DNA of 26,675 bases from Conoideocrella luteorostrata (GCA_032433595.1 JASWJB010000456.1:1-26675), one strand, 5' to 3'; shown: positions 8,756 to 20,500, numbered from the stretch's first letter. Notes: generated by a model from the letters alone, not told the origin. Numbers and translations are program-made.

Positions 8756-11680
8756 ATGGCTGGCGATGGGGAGTACGATGGGTATAACCCCAAGAGGAGG
8801 AGATTGGACTCGTCTCGACCGCCGAATAGATTCCAAAATGGATCCCGCAGTTCGACGCCCCGAGTCCAGTCCAGCTCTGCTGCAACGCCGATGCGAGAGG
8901 AGAACTACCAACAACCGCCTGAGGAAGACATGCTGGCACTCGATCGGGACTGGTACGGAGGCGATGAGCTTGGAGGACACGCCTTTGGAGATGATACTCA
9001 TAATCCATTTGCATCGTACGAGATTTCCGCTTGGGAAGCTCAACAGCAAGAATCCTCCAAAGCGGAAAAAATGGCTAGTCGATACGACGCCAGGCAAGAA
9101 CAGCGTCGCAAGGAGAATGATGCATGGGAAACAAACCGGATGCTGGTCTCTGGTGTTGCCCAGCGAAGAGACATGGCGTCAGACTTTGACGATGAGGAGG
9201 CAACTCGAGTGCATTTACTAGTACATGACCTTCGGCCGCCTTTCCTCGACGGACGAACCATCTTTACGAAGCAACTCGAGCCTGTACCTGCCGTAAGAGA
9301 CTACCAGAGTGATATGGCCGTCTTCAGCAGGAAGGGAAGCAAGGCTGTCAGAGAAGCACGCCAACAAATAGAGCGCCAAAAACAAGCCCAACAAGCCACA
9401 AGCATGGCAGGAACAACATTAGGCAATATCATGGGCGCCAAAGACAATGACGAAGACAGTGCTCTACCTGGTCCCGGCGATGAGAATGATGAGAAGGCCG
9501 AGTCAAAGAGCAACAAGTTCAGTACCCATGTGAACAAATCTCAAGGCGCCAGCGATTTCAGTAGAAGCAAGACTCTCCGCGAACAGAGAGAGTACCTCCC
9601 CGCATTTGCGGTTCGCGAAGAACTCCTCAGAGTGATAAGAGAGAACCAAGTGACCATTGTCATCGGCGAAACTGGCTCGGGCAAAACTACACAACTCACT
9701 CAGTTTCTCTATGAGGACGGCTATGGGCGTGCTGGGCTAATTGGGTGTACGCAACCTCGTCGTGTTGCTGCAATGAGTGTCGCAAAGCGTGTTGCGGAAG
9801 AAATGGAGGTCGAGTTAGGTACCATATGCGGTTATGCGATTCGATTCGAGGATCACACTAGCAAAGAGACCGTCATCAAGTATCTGACAGAAGGTATCCT
9901 ACTCCGAGAATCGCTCAATGAGCCCGATTTGGACCGATATTCATGCATTATTATGGATGAGGCACACGAGAGGGCGCTGAACACGGACATCTTACTGGGT
10001 TTATTCAAGAAGATCCTTCAACGGCGTCGTGACCTGAAACTTATCGTGACCTCGGCAACCATGAACGCCAAAAGATTCTCCGACTTTTTTGGAGGCGCGC
10101 CGGAATTCACCATCCCAGGAAGAACATTCCCCGTCGATGTCATGTTTCACCGATCTCCAGTTGAAGACTACGTGGACCAGGCAGTTCAGCAAGTGCTGGC
10201 CATCCATGTGTCCATGGACCAAGGGGATATTCTCGTCTTCATGACTGGACAGGAGGATATCGAAATCACTTGTGAACTGGTGCAGAAACGGCTAGACGCA
10301 CTGAATGACGCACCAAAACTAAGCATCCTGCCCATCTACAGTCAGATGCCGGCCGATCTTCAGGCGAAGATCTTTGACCGAGCTGCGGCAGGGGTTCGCA
10401 AATGCATCGTTGCGACAAACATTGCAGAGACCAGTCTTACAGTCGATGGCATCAAATACGTGGTAGACGCGGGTTATTCGAAAATGAAAGTATACAATCC
10501 CAAGATGGGCATGGACACGCTTCAGATTACACCGATTTCACAGGCAAATGCCTCCCAGCGTTCCGGCAGAGCCGGCCGAACTGGTCCCGGAAAGGCATTC
10601 CGTCTGTACACAGACAAGGCTTTCAAGGACGAACTGTACCTGCAGACAATCCCAGAGGTGCAGCGGACGAATCTGTCAAATACGGTATTGATGCTGAAAT
10701 CCTTGGGCGTGAAAGATCTTCTCGATTTTGACTTCATGGACCCTCCGCCGCAAGACACGATATCCACATCCATGTTCGATCTGTGGGCATTAGGGGCTTT
10801 GGACAACCTCGGAGAGTTGACGGAACTAGGACGAAAAATGAGCGCCTTCCCCATGGATCCTTCCCTGGCTAAGCTTCTCATTACCGCCGAGGAGTACGGC
10901 TGCAGCGAGGAAATGATCACCATAGTATCCATGCTATCAGTTCCCAATGTCTTTTACAGGCCGAAAGAACGTCAGGATGAGGCAGATACCCAACGAGAAA
11001 AATTCTGGGTCCACGAGTCAGATCACTTGACATACCTACAAGTCTATCAGGCCTGGAAAGCACATGGCTTCTCGGACGGCTGGTGCATCAAGCATTTCCT
11101 GCACGCCAAGTCGCTCCGACGTGCTAAGGAAGTGCGAGAACAAATCGTCGACATTATCAAGTCCCAAAATATGAAGGTCATCAGCTGCGGCATGGACTGG
11201 GACATTATCCGCAAGTGCATCTGCTCGGGATACTACCACCAAGCAGCCAAGTACAAAGGATCCGGCGAATACATCAACCTCCGAACAAACCTTGCCGTGC
11301 AGCTCCACCCCACCAGTGCGCTCTACGCAGGCCACCCTCCCGACTACATTGTCTATCACGAACTCATTCTTACGTCCAAAGTGTACGTCTCTACCGTCAC
11401 GGCAGTGGATCCGCACTGGCTCGCCGACCTCGGCGGCGTCTTCTACTCGGTCAAGGAGAAGGGGTTCTCGATCCGAAATAAGCGCATCACAGAAACCGAG
11501 TTCAATCGCAAGATGGAAATCGAGACGCAAATGGCCGAGGACAAGCGGCGAGATGAAGAGCGCAAGCAAGCTGAGGAGGAAAGGGCTATCAAAAAGATGG
11601 CCCCTGTGGAGGGGAAGAAGTTTGTCACACATGGCGCAGTCAAGAAGCCAGTCATGAAGAGACGAGGACGAGGATTCTAA
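8756..11680 (+). CDS. PRP16: PRP16, DEAH-box spliceosomal ATPase (974 aa, intronless)
   Basis: Prp16 (human DHX38) remodels the spliceosome after the first catalytic step. The ATG at 8756 opens a single 2925-nt exon. Motif I GETGSGKT is at 304-311, the DEAH box at 401-404, motif III SAT at 433-435, motif [13 protein letters not shown] just after 545, and motif [12 protein letters not shown] at 601-610; all catalytic residues are present. They are followed by the winged-helix/ratchet and OB-fold regions and a basic tail ending KRRGRGF. The assignment to Prp16, rather than Prp2, Prp22 or Prp43, rests on the N-terminal block [20 protein letters not shown] followed by [12 protein letters not shown] and [16 protein letters not shown], shared with DHX38. 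The region before it is polar and probably disordered. The protein is shorter than yeast Prp16 (about 1070 aa) because of this N-terminus. The lack of introns contrasts with its neighbours. Confidence 0.96.
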   Translation: MAGDGEYDGYNPKRRRLDSSRPPNRFQNGSRSSTPRVQSSSAATPMREENYQQPPEEDMLALDRDWYGGDELGGHAFGDDTHNPFASYEISAWEAQQQESSKAEKMASRYDARQEQRRKENDAWETNRMLVSGVAQRRDMASDFDDEEATRVHLLVHDLRPPFLDGRTIFTKQLEPVPAVRDYQSDMAVFSRKGSKAVREARQQIERQKQAQQATSMAGTTLGNIMGAKDNDEDSALPGPGDENDEKAESKSNKFSTHVNKSQGASDFSRSKTLREQREYLPAFAVREELLRVIRENQVTIVIGETGSGKTTQLTQFLYEDGYGRAGLIGCTQPRRVAAMSVAKRVAEEMEVELGTICGYAIRFEDHTSKETVIKYLTEGILLRESLNEPDLDRYSCIIMDEAHERALNTDILLGLFKKILQRRRDLKLIVTSATMNAKRFSDFFGGAPEFTIPGRTFPVDVMFHRSPVEDYVDQAVQQVLAIHVSMDQGDILVFMTGQEDIEITCELVQKRLDALNDAPKLSILPIYSQMPADLQAKIFDRAAAGVRKCIVATNIAETSLTVDGIKYVVDAGYSKMKVYNPKMGMDTLQITPISQANASQRSGRAGRTGPGKAFRLYTDKAFKDELYLQTIPEVQRTNLSNTVLMLKSLGVKDLLDFDFMDPPPQDTISTSMFDLWALGALDNLGELTELGRKMSAFPMDPSLAKLLITAEEYGCSEEMITIVSMLSVPNVFYRPKERQDEADTQREKFWVHESDHLTYLQVYQAWKAHGFSDGWCIKHFLHAKSLRRAKEVREQIVDIIKSQNMKVISCGMDWDIIRKCICSGYYHQAAKYKGSGEYINLRTNLAVQLHPTSALYAGHPPDYIVYHELILTSKVYVSTVTAVDPHWLADLGGVFYSVKEKGFSIRNKRITETEFNRKMEIETQMAEDKRRDEERKQAEEERAIKKMAPVEGKKFVTHGAVKKPVMKRRGRGF

Positions 11681-11792
11681 ACGTCGTCCATGCCATTTTA
11701 CTAGCTATCTGTGTAGAATCAAGATGCGGAGTACAGCGAGTTTACATTCCATGGCTGTATACATCCGATGCCAAGACTCCCATGTATATACA

Positions 11793-12348
11793 TCAATGAC
11801 GCACAGAAAAACTAGTTTCTCCTTCTACAACATCGCGGTCTTCCCTCGTCAGTTGCACGACTCTGGCATGTCGCGGCCCTTCATCGACGTCGGTGAAGAA
11901 CTTGGCAAGGGGCTCTTCGTCGCCTTGCGCTTCTCCTTCGACCTTGTAGGTAGCTGCGCGTTAGCCGTGGCGCCAAGGAATGTGAGAGAGTCACGTTGCC
12001 GGGTACCTTGTTGTCAGGCGTGTTTCTGCACCAGCCCGTTATGCCGTACTCTTGGGCTCTGCTCCTCGTGAAATATCTGTTTTGGTTTTTAGCGCCTTAG
12101 ACACGAGAGGATCATGTCATAGATTGCTCTTGCGCGATAGAGATGCGCTAGAGCTTTGTGAGACAGAAGTTATCTATACCTGAATCCGACGCCTATGCAG
12201 TGACGTCAGCCGAAGTGGCGAGCTGTTGGTTGGCTTTGACAGGACGTACCTTGTACCGTGCCGCCGTGGGCAATGAAGTAGACCTGTTTCTAGGTGAGTA
12301 AACGGCGATTCATGCCGCCCAGTCTGGTGTACTTACTCGTCTTACCAT
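11793..12348 (-). CDS. Acylphosphatase (92 aa) split into five exons
   Basis: Exons on the minus strand are 12348-12337 (12 nt), 12283-12250 (34), 12192-12180 (13), 12076-12007 (70) and 11942-11793 (150), totalling 279 nt. Introns are 53, 57, 103 and 64 nt, with donors GTAAGT, GTACGT, GTATAG and GTACCC; all end in AG. The spliced product starts MVRRVYFIAHGGTVQGVGFR and continues YFTRSRAQEYGITGWCRNTP, then DNKVEGEAQG, with the tail DRDVVEGETSFSVRH. Acylphosphatase hydrolyses carboxyl-phosphate bonds such as acetyl- and 1,3-bisphosphoglyceryl-phosphate. The signature loop VQGVGFR carries the catalytic Arg (R20), and W-C-R-N carries the catalytic Asn (N38). The length matches the family (90-100 aa). 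Because no exon exceeds 150 nt, simple ORF finding misses this gene. It converges with PRP16, with 112 bp between the stops. Confidence 0.92.
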
Positions 12349-13925
12349 GGTGCGTGTGTGGCGAATTGGTGGTATAAAGAAGCTGAGTTGGAAGCGGGAG
12401 AAAGACTGGATGTTTATTGAGTGGGGCAGGATGATTGATTATCAGGGCAAGCGAGTGTGTGAGTGAGGCTCTGCCTTCACGTACTTGTTCTACTCAACAC
12501 ATCACTCCTTATCTATTACACACTTTACTTGCAGAACAAGTGCGCTGTCTCTCAGGACCGCGGCAGCCTCGTGCAACTGCTGTATAAATTTCCATACATA
12601 GCCAATGTGGCGCCACCTTCAGCTACATCTGCAACACACATGGCTGACGCCAGACGGAAATTCCATGGTATCAAAATCCACGCAGCCACTCCGTACCATC
12701 TCAAATAATAACGCAAGAACCAACCCCACCGCGCGTATAGTACTTCTGGGTTGTTGGACGGGGAAAATCCCGATCCAGATGTGGTGACGACCGATGAGTT
12801 GCATACCTGCCTGACCTGCAGACGCAGACGACCCCTGTTACGTAGCTACCTGCTCCTCACTCGCCGGGTATCACTCGCCGGGTATCACTCGCCGGGTATC
12901 ACTCGCCGGGTATCAGCGTCCTAGTCAGGTGGTAGTGGTTCATTACTACTCAATCAAGCTCATGGCCATGTCCAGTATGAGAAGCTTAGTCCGTCTCGGC
13001 GGTTACACCCTGTTCAGTAATCCAATAGATGCCCAAACCATCGTCATGTTGAAATCCTTCGTTTGCTTCTCCCCTCGAAATGGACCTCCTATCCACCTTT
13101 TGTATTGCATACGTTCGCTTTGTCCGACCCAAGCGCTAGACTCGGGAATATCTCACAAGGTGTTAGAGCACATCTGTCTCCTGGCCAGGCCAAGTTAAAC
13201 TCTCTAGATGGCAAGCTTTCCTTAGCCTCGGATTTCACCTTCTGGTGGGCATGCTTCCGCTATTTCCAGACGCAAAAAGTCTCTGGGCTGGACGGCTCAC
13301 TACTACCCGTCTTACGGGGAGGGGACGCGGCCAAATGCCCTCCAGCAAGTGACTTGTCTACTACTTACTGCTTGTTGACTGGTTGGTTTCGAAACTTAGC
13401 TCTGACGGTCTATAATAATTACCATGGGCATGTCTTTTTTGCAGGTGCTACGCAGTTTCAACACAGTTTAATTTGGCATAATAGGGTGCAAACTTGATCA
13501 GTAGAAATGTTGTCTAACGGTGACTGTTTAATTCGTTGTTGTTTTTATGTAGTCAGACTCCTTTCCGTCGTCACAATTAATCTACAAATCTTTCTCGTCT
13601 CAAGATATCGTCGCTGCAACAAACCTACTACTCCATACTTTGGACCATCCAAGAGCATTTCCCACTCCCTCAGTTCCGTGGATCTCCGCAATTTCGACGT
13701 CTTGCCTTTCACAGCGTTTCGCTTCATCTGTCATGCCCCAACGACTCTCGCCAATGGTGAGTCTCGATTCCGGCATTCAATTCGCAACCAGCTCAATCCC
13801 AGATACGGAATAACCATCTCACAGAATTGCAAGCCTCAGACCCAGTGGTCCGATAAGTATAGTACAGCATGAATACATGTGCGTCTCATATCGTGTTGTG
13901 GATCTCTCCTTCCAACAGCTGTCAA
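12349..13925. other. Intergenic region between acylphosphatase and PRP39
   Basis: No supported protein gene. The right part (about 13500-13760) reads like a plus-strand fungal leader, and splice-like signals follow (donor GTGAGT at 13757, acceptor CTCACAG ending at 13824). The only spliced frame I can build is 23 codons. The left part holds the acylphosphatase promoter, a partial TACTCCGTA copy at 12688-12695 and a 14-bp tandem repeat (12859-12914). Confidence 0.45.
12859..12914. repeat. Four perfect tandem copies of a 14-bp unit (actcgccgggtatc)
   Basis: Four identical copies of actcgccgggtatc lie head to tail in non-coding DNA, about 510 bp upstream of the acylphosphatase start. Perfect identity suggests recent expansion. 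The unit length is not a multiple of three. Confidence 0.97.
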
Positions 13926-16288
13926 TTAATTGAAGTCTGCTGGCCCCTGTGCGGCGGTGTTGGGCTCAGCGTGAGCTTCGTAAAACGCCAGGAGCCTTGA
14001 CTCGGCTTTTTGCTTGCTGACACCATCCAATTCGCCTTCAGGGGCGCCATTTTCTTTCGCTCCAGCGGTTGACTTGGCAGCAGTCGAAACTGAAGCAGGG
14101 CTATCACGCGGGATTAGTAAAAGTGGCAAGCTCGGAAGGTTCTGACTCGACTTACCCAAACATTTCGCGATCTACTTCCAAGAAGATCTTCATGGCTTCC
14201 TTGCCGCCTCGCTGCACCAGGTAGTTCATATACTCCCGTGCAAGTTCCCGCTTGACAGCGATAGACAGGCGGCTCTTGCTCCGGAAATTGTCAAAAACGC
14301 TCTTAATACGTTCGGCAGTTTCCTTCTCTTCCGTGCCAGTCGTTGATTGATCCAGCTCAAATGCCAACCACTTCTCCCAAAATACGAGGCTGTCTCCATA
14401 CCACTGCGAGTTTTTAAGAAAGACGGCCCTGGCTTCGTCGGCTGAACCCTTGGCTTTCCATAGCAAAAAGGCCCACTCTGCCACCAAAGCAGCTTTAGTG
14501 TAAAGATCAACAGTTGGGGCATCGATATGGTCTCTGTACACCTGAATGGCGGCATCTAGACCATTCTGACGACGTTGTACATGTGCCCATGAAACAATGA
14601 CTTCAATGCAGTCGGAGAGCTTCATCAGAATTGCCGCATGAATGTCCAGCGCAATGTCTGCCCTTCCATAACCCTCTTCAAAGTAGGCCCACTGCATGCG
14701 AATGCCTGGCCTGCTGACTGGTACAAAAATGGATGCCCGAATGTATATGTTACGCACCTCCTCGTTCTTACCGTCTTGAGCGGCCATCCACCTAGCATAA
14801 CGAAACCAAAATTCGTCGTAGAAGGCGCAAGTCACAAGGCATCGTTCATATAGAGATACCGCGCGGTTGAAATCTCCCTCTGATTCTTCAAAGTCGAGAT
14901 ACTTTCGCCAGTTGTTTAATTGTGTGTGTTCAAGCTCAGTAACATGGAAGTACGGCCGTTTGATCTCCGACTCATAAGTCCATCTTTTGGACACCTCTTG
15001 TTGAGTGGAGGTGAAAATTTCGTAGTACATTGCGTCAATCTTGCCTCGTATATCTCGCTCAACTTCCAATTCTGGGCGTGCTCCGCTGCCCTGGGCCGCT
15101 GTCTCGGCCTGCACTTCTGCTTGAAACCGGCCGAGCACATCAGCAGATACGACTTCAGTTAGTGGCCGAGTGTGAGAGAGGCTTCGGAAACGCTCGTAGT
15201 AACGAGCATACTGATGCAGAGGAATCCGTATCACACGCTCGTGGATTGCATAAATGCGATCCTGGGCCTCTTGTCGCTCTTCGTATTCGATATACTTGTC
15301 CCAGAAAGGATGGGCTAAAAAGTCGAGCCCCACGAGACTTGCTCCCCGTTCAAAGAGACTGCGTCATCATGTTAGAGTTCCATAGTGCCAAGTAGCAATT
15401 GCTAGCGGATGGGTAATGGGAGGGTTGGAGGATTAATACACAAGGGGTAATGACCGTAAAAGCAACTGGCAAAAGGACAAAGAAACTCCATATCGAGGTC
15501 ATCGACGGGGGAACAAGCGGCAGCAGGGCCATGGAGGGAAGCTGTGGGTGACTAGCAGGGCATCAACAAAGCCTGTCGCATAGTGTGAGAGAGTATCCTG
15601 ATTCAATAGGGCCGTCAAGGCATATCTCACCAGCACATGCGTCGACGGCGACGTGCGAGGTACTCGTGGAATGAGTCGCGCGAGGTAATCGCGACTTTCA
15701 AGGAATGCTGCGTTGATGGCGTTGTTAAAGGGGAAGGAAACCATCGTACAATACTTACTCTCGAACTATCTGTGGGTCGTGGGTTGTCTCCATCTTGAAG
15801 GAGCAGTAGTCAGTCCACAGGTCAACAGAGTTAGTTATACTCGCGCATCCTCGCTCATAGACCTATGATCCATTGTGTTAGCAGTCCTCGGTCAAATTTC
15901 AATCTCGCCATGTCATGCCTCTTACCATCTCTGCTGATTCGGGGCCGGCAATATTGAACTCCATGTCCGCATATTTTTTCCAGTAGCCAAACAGAAGCGG
16001 AAACTTATGAAGGAATCGATCGTACGCATCGCGAAAGGTCGAGAGAGCTTGGGGGCTGGAGTTGCGGTTCAACCCGCCATCAAGGGTCTCGCACGATTTA
16101 ATATAATTCTCCCAACTTTCGAAGTTGTCAGGATCGGCTTCCTGCAGCGGGAGAGTCAGTGTGGGAAATCCGCGATGGACCAGGATACAAAGTGTCGCAT
16201 ATGGGTTTCTACGTACCACCTCAGCTTGGTGTTTGCGAACCGTGGCATACTCCTCCTCGGAGCCGCCAAAGGAAGCAAATTCACTCAT
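13926..16288 (-). CDS. PRP39: PRP39, U1 snRNP HAT-repeat splicing factor (589 aa, five exons)
   Basis: Exons on the minus strand are 16288-16217, 16141-15926, 15862-15759, 15358-14156 and 14100-13926, totalling 1770 nt. Introns are 75, 63, 400 and 55 nt. Donors are GTACGT, GTAAGA, GTAAGT and GTAAGT. Prp39 is a U1 snRNP component that helps U1 engage the 5' splice site (family knowledge). The product starts MSEFASFGGSEEEYATVRKH. It then shows HAT/TPR-like helical repeats rich in W, Y and F: FESWENYIKSCE, FPLLFGYWKKYADMEF, VDLWTDYCSF, LAHPFWDKYIEYEERQE, and FDEFW-type repeats to about residue 525. The C-terminal exon is low-complexity and Ala/Glu-rich and ends with PADFN. The frame joins exactly at every junction, and exon 3 to 4 (GA|T) restores the conserved VRDLFERGASLVGLDF. 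It is divergent from the phosphatase gene across 1.3 kb. The 400-nt third intron is unusually long for this window. Confidence 0.94.
15631..15707 (-). other. Candidate cassette (poison) exon inside PRP39 intron 3
   Basis: The 400-nt intron can be divided into a typical 51-nt intron (15758-15708, ending AACGCAG), a 77-nt segment (15707-15631) and a second intron starting with donor GTGAGA at 15630 and ending at the normal acceptor. Including the 77-nt segment would join GA|C ATT CCT TGA and stop translation at once. This is inference from splice-site patterns only; no transcript data were available. Confidence 0.25.
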
Positions 16289-17586
16289 TATAGCAGATCG
16301 CGCGTCGCTTCTCGTAATGAATTGATATACCGCGCGGGGATGGATGTCGGGAAAGTCCTCGGCAACTGTCGCACAAAGCTGGAGTTTGATGGAATTCTGC
16401 GGTTTGCATGCAGAAAGAGAGGCTGGATGTAGACGCTGCTTGACGGACCGGCGGCTTGACTAGCGGGTACTGCTAGGAATACGAACGGTACTTGTGGAAC
16501 AGGTAGTTGCGCCCGTAGCTTAGGCTATGAAAGGGCGGGTGAAAATACGAGGATACCAAGCGGCTGTGTATTGATCTGCCTGGAGCTAGCCTCGAGTAAC
16601 GCCCCACCTCAAGATAGAGTAACGAGAGGCTGCTGAGTCAGTATCTGACTAAGCGTGAGGCCCCATGAACTTTTTCGAGTGAAATCATCCAGAAAAAGAT
16701 CTTCTCTTCCTCCTTACGGGCTAATGATGATTTACCAAACATATAATATATGATAGGAAGAGACTGAACGCTCTCTCTATAGAGAGCATGATCTCAATTT
16801 CGAATCTGAAGCTCTGATACCATTCACTCTTTTCATTTTTCACTCTCAATAGTGTTTCGACCGCACGAACCATACGCTTTTCTTTCGCTGTTCGTAGCTC
16901 TCAAATCCAAATCACCAATGTGGTCTTGTATCTCCAGGGTAGCCATGTCTAGCCACAATAACAACCCTCAACCCTCCTATCCAAGAAATTGAGGAATCAT
17001 GTCGGCAAATATAAAGGGATCAATATGGTGCATTTCATCTGAATTGGTGAACCTCGATCGCTTGTAGTGACCGATGTCTGTCGAAGTATCAACGTCGTTC
17101 AATGGAAAGACCAGAATGTCCAGCCGAACATCCACAAAGTGAAAAGCGAGTCTCCTTTCGCCGGCAGCTGGAAAGTACATTAGGTATACGGAGTACTTAA
17201 ATCAAAGAATAAGGCTAGCCTGCATGGGAAATGAATAGGGATAAGTTTTCACTGTAGAGACGCCGGCACAGTTGAATTCTTTGCGTGCATTGTACCATGA
17301 TGAGGCGCCAAGTGACACCTTGGTCGTGGGGCTGAGCTGAGATTGACCCTGACCATGCTGTGTTGCCCAGCCTTAGGCTTTACCTGTGGAGGCGTAGCAC
17401 CTACGACGTCATTCCGTCAACTTAGCCAAGTCACTATCATTCGAATTTGTTAGGATTACTTGACACAGCAATCGTAATCATCTCCTGGCATAACAGGAGT
17501 ACAGACCATGGACAGCCTGCAGACTTAATGCAGCGACCAATTCTCTTCCCTCTGATCTAGACACCTCCAATGCTTCCGTCTGTCCC
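16289..17586. other. Divergent intergenic region, PRP39 to phosphatase gene
   Basis: This region should hold the promoters of both flanking genes. No gene is supported. A 67-codon minus-strand ORF (17180-16977) has a fairly protein-like sequence (HFVDVRLDILVFPLNDVD) but no known family. An exact TACGGAGTA lies at 17187-17195, just upstream of that ORF. A 14-bp palindrome (ctctctatagagag, 16773-16786) and a 12-nt match to a retroelement primer site (16811-16822) suggest an old mobile-element remnant. Confidence 0.45.
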
Positions 17587-20500
17587 ATGGACCTCCCACA
17601 AAACTCGTGGGCGACGCAGGCTCCGGCTCCCGAGAAATCAAGCGAGCTCTACATAAGGGACCAGCCCTATCGATCAATTGCCATAGTGTCATCCTCGCAC
17701 GCTCTGATTCTTCGCTACAGCTCAGCTGCTAGCAGTGACGCCCCTCACAATGGATCAGTGGCTTCCCTCCACTCGGTGAAGTCTCGCGGCGGCGGCGACT
17801 CCCTGGCCGCCAAGTGTATGGTGGAATTCGCCCCTGTATCGAGACAACTGTTGAAAGACTATCGTCCATTGACCCCACGGCCTGTTTACGGTACCTTAGG
17901 GCTGATAGCTGCTAGCGGCGAGGTGTTCCTTCCTGTCATCACCAGAGCTACTAGGGCCGCCACTGTTCGACCAGGCGAAACCGTTGAAAGGATCTCAACG
18001 GTAGACTTTTACTGTCTGAGTAGCGCTGACTATGACGATGTTGTGCCTCTGGAGTCGGTAGAACCCGACTTCTCGGATGCTATGTCAACATATAGCACTC
18101 AATCGGGATACGGCCAGAGTCTTGGTCGGCGGGAGGTTTCCGTGGAACACCCGTGCCACGAATTGCGAAGGTTACTCAGTAATGGGTCATTTTACTATAG
18201 TACTGATTTTGACCTGACCAACAGGCTACAAGACAGGTTTGTTCCTTCCGCTACTCAACGCGCCCTGGTTGCTCTGGCGTCCTGCTAATGCCCACAGAAA
18301 GGTCCATCAACCCCAACTCTTTCGACATCGACAACTTTGACGACACATATTTGTGGAACTCTTTTATGATTCGTCCCCTAGTCGAGTTCCGTTCTCGTCT
18401 CATGCCTGCGGAACGAGAAGCCCTGGATTCTTCCCGTATTCTCACATCCGCCACGAGAGGATTCTGCAAGACAATGACGATCCCTCAAAGTGCGTCGCCC
18501 ATTCGGGAACCGAAGAACGGGATGCCGTCATATCTCAGTTTAATTTCGCGACTTTCTTGTCGTCGCGCGGGAACTCGCTTCAATTCAAGAGGCATTGACG
18601 ATGATGGGCACGTTGCAAACTTTGTGGAGACGGAAACCATCTTTTGCAGTCCGGCAGGCACTCTGTTCTCTTATGTGCAAGTTCGCGGGTCAGTGCCTGT
18701 GTTCTGGGAACAAGCTGCAGATTTACTGCCTGGTCGTCAAAAGATCACGGTTACCAGGTCAAAGGAAGGAACCCAACCTGCTTTTAACAAACACATTGAG
18801 GACTTGGAACAGATCTACCGCGCAGTCCATATTATCAACCTTCTGAGCGATACGAAACCGGCGGAAGTTGAACTAAGTACTTTATACCGCCATGCTATCC
18901 GGCACTGCCCATACAGCCAGTCCGGCGGCGACACCGCGGAGCATGCTCTGCTAAGAGACACGCATTACGACTTTCACGCAGAAACAAAAGGCCCTGCAGG
19001 ATACGAAGCAGCAAAAGATATTCGTCGGTATATAGAAGAGTCAACAGATGGGTTTGCGTACTTCCTTGCTGAAGAAACTGATGATGCCGCGGAAACTAGT
19101 AGTGGTATCGATCGCCAACGGATGGTAGTCGTTCTACAACAGGACGGGGTCTTCCGTACCAACTGCTTGGATTGCCTTGACCGAACAAATCTCATTCAGA
19201 CACTTATTTCACAAATGGCGTTTGAGACTTTTCTAACGCATAGAAGCGATTATGCAACATCCGATTTCTGGATGAGGCACTCTAGCCTTTGGGCTGATAA
19301 TGGTGACTCCTTATCCAAGATTTACGCCGGAACTGGTGCTCTCAAGTCATCTTTTACACGCCACGGCAAAATGTCTTTGGCTGGTGCGATGGCTGACATG
19401 CGCAAGTCAGTACAACGCATCTACCACAACAACTTCCTTGATCCTTCGAGACAGGTAACCATCGATATGCTGCTCGGTCGGCTTATCGGTCAAGCTCCGG
19501 TACATTTATTTGATCCTATAAGCGATTTTGTGTCAACGGAGCTGTCTAAAAGGAGCAGCGAGTACACATCGTCGGAAAAGATCACTATATGGACGGGCAC
19601 TTTCAATCTCAACGGTCGTACAGACGGACTTGGCTATGACCTGTCACAGTGGCTGTTTGGTTCTTCAGGTGGCGTAGAGCAGCCTGACATCTACGTTGTT
19701 GCCTTTCAAGAGATTGTCGAGCTGAGTCCGCAGCAAATTATGAATAGTGATCCGTCAAGGAAACAATTATGGGAAGGTGCCGTGAAGCGTACTCTGAATC
19801 AAAGACAGTCGAGCCTGGGTGGAGACAGATATGTCCTTCTACGAAGCGGGCAGCTTGTCGGAGCTGCTCTCTGCATCTTCGTCAAGACGTCACTACTAAA
19901 TCACATCAAGAATGTTGAGGGAAGCGCCAAAAAGACAGGTCTTTCTGGCATGGCTGGCAATAAGGGAGCCGTGGCGATTCGTTTCGATTTTGCCAGCACG
20001 CAAATTTGTTTCGTCACGGCGCACTTGGCTGCTGGGTTTTCTAATTACGATGAAAGAAACCGGGATTATGCTACGATTCATCACGGCTTGCGGTTTCAAC
20101 GGAACCGAGGCATTGAAGACCATGGTGAGACCTACAAAAGGACGTGTGAATTGCGATGCAAAATACTAATATGACTTCTGCAGATGCTATTATCTGGTTA
20201 GGAGATTTCAATTACCGTATCGGATTAGGCTTAGAGAAGGCGAAGGCTTTAGTCAAGAAGCGTGACCTAGCAACACTTTATGAAAATGACCAGCTGAACC
20301 TCCAGATGGTTGCAGGTCTCGCATTCCCCTTCTACTCTGAGGCTCGGATAGGTTTTATGCCTACTTACAAATTCGATGTGGGCACCGACAACTATGACAG
20401 CTCGTAATTTAACACTAAGTAGATTTGCACCTCATAAATACGAAGTCCTGACTGACAATGTCAACCTAGTGAGAAGGCACGAATCCCAGCTTGGACGGAT

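Noticed and set aside
11036..11632. 198-codon minus-strand ORF over PRP16
   Set aside because: It is an antisense shadow of the conserved PRP16 C-terminal coding region.
15499..15744. 81-codon sense ORF inside PRP39 intron 3
   Set aside because: It has no family features and is out of step with the flanking exons. The conserved protein is continuous without it. Only the shorter cassette-exon idea was kept.
16977..17180. 67-codon minus-strand ORF
   Set aside because: The sequence is fairly protein-like, but it matches no family known to me, and no partner exons or leader are visible; too weak to call a gene.
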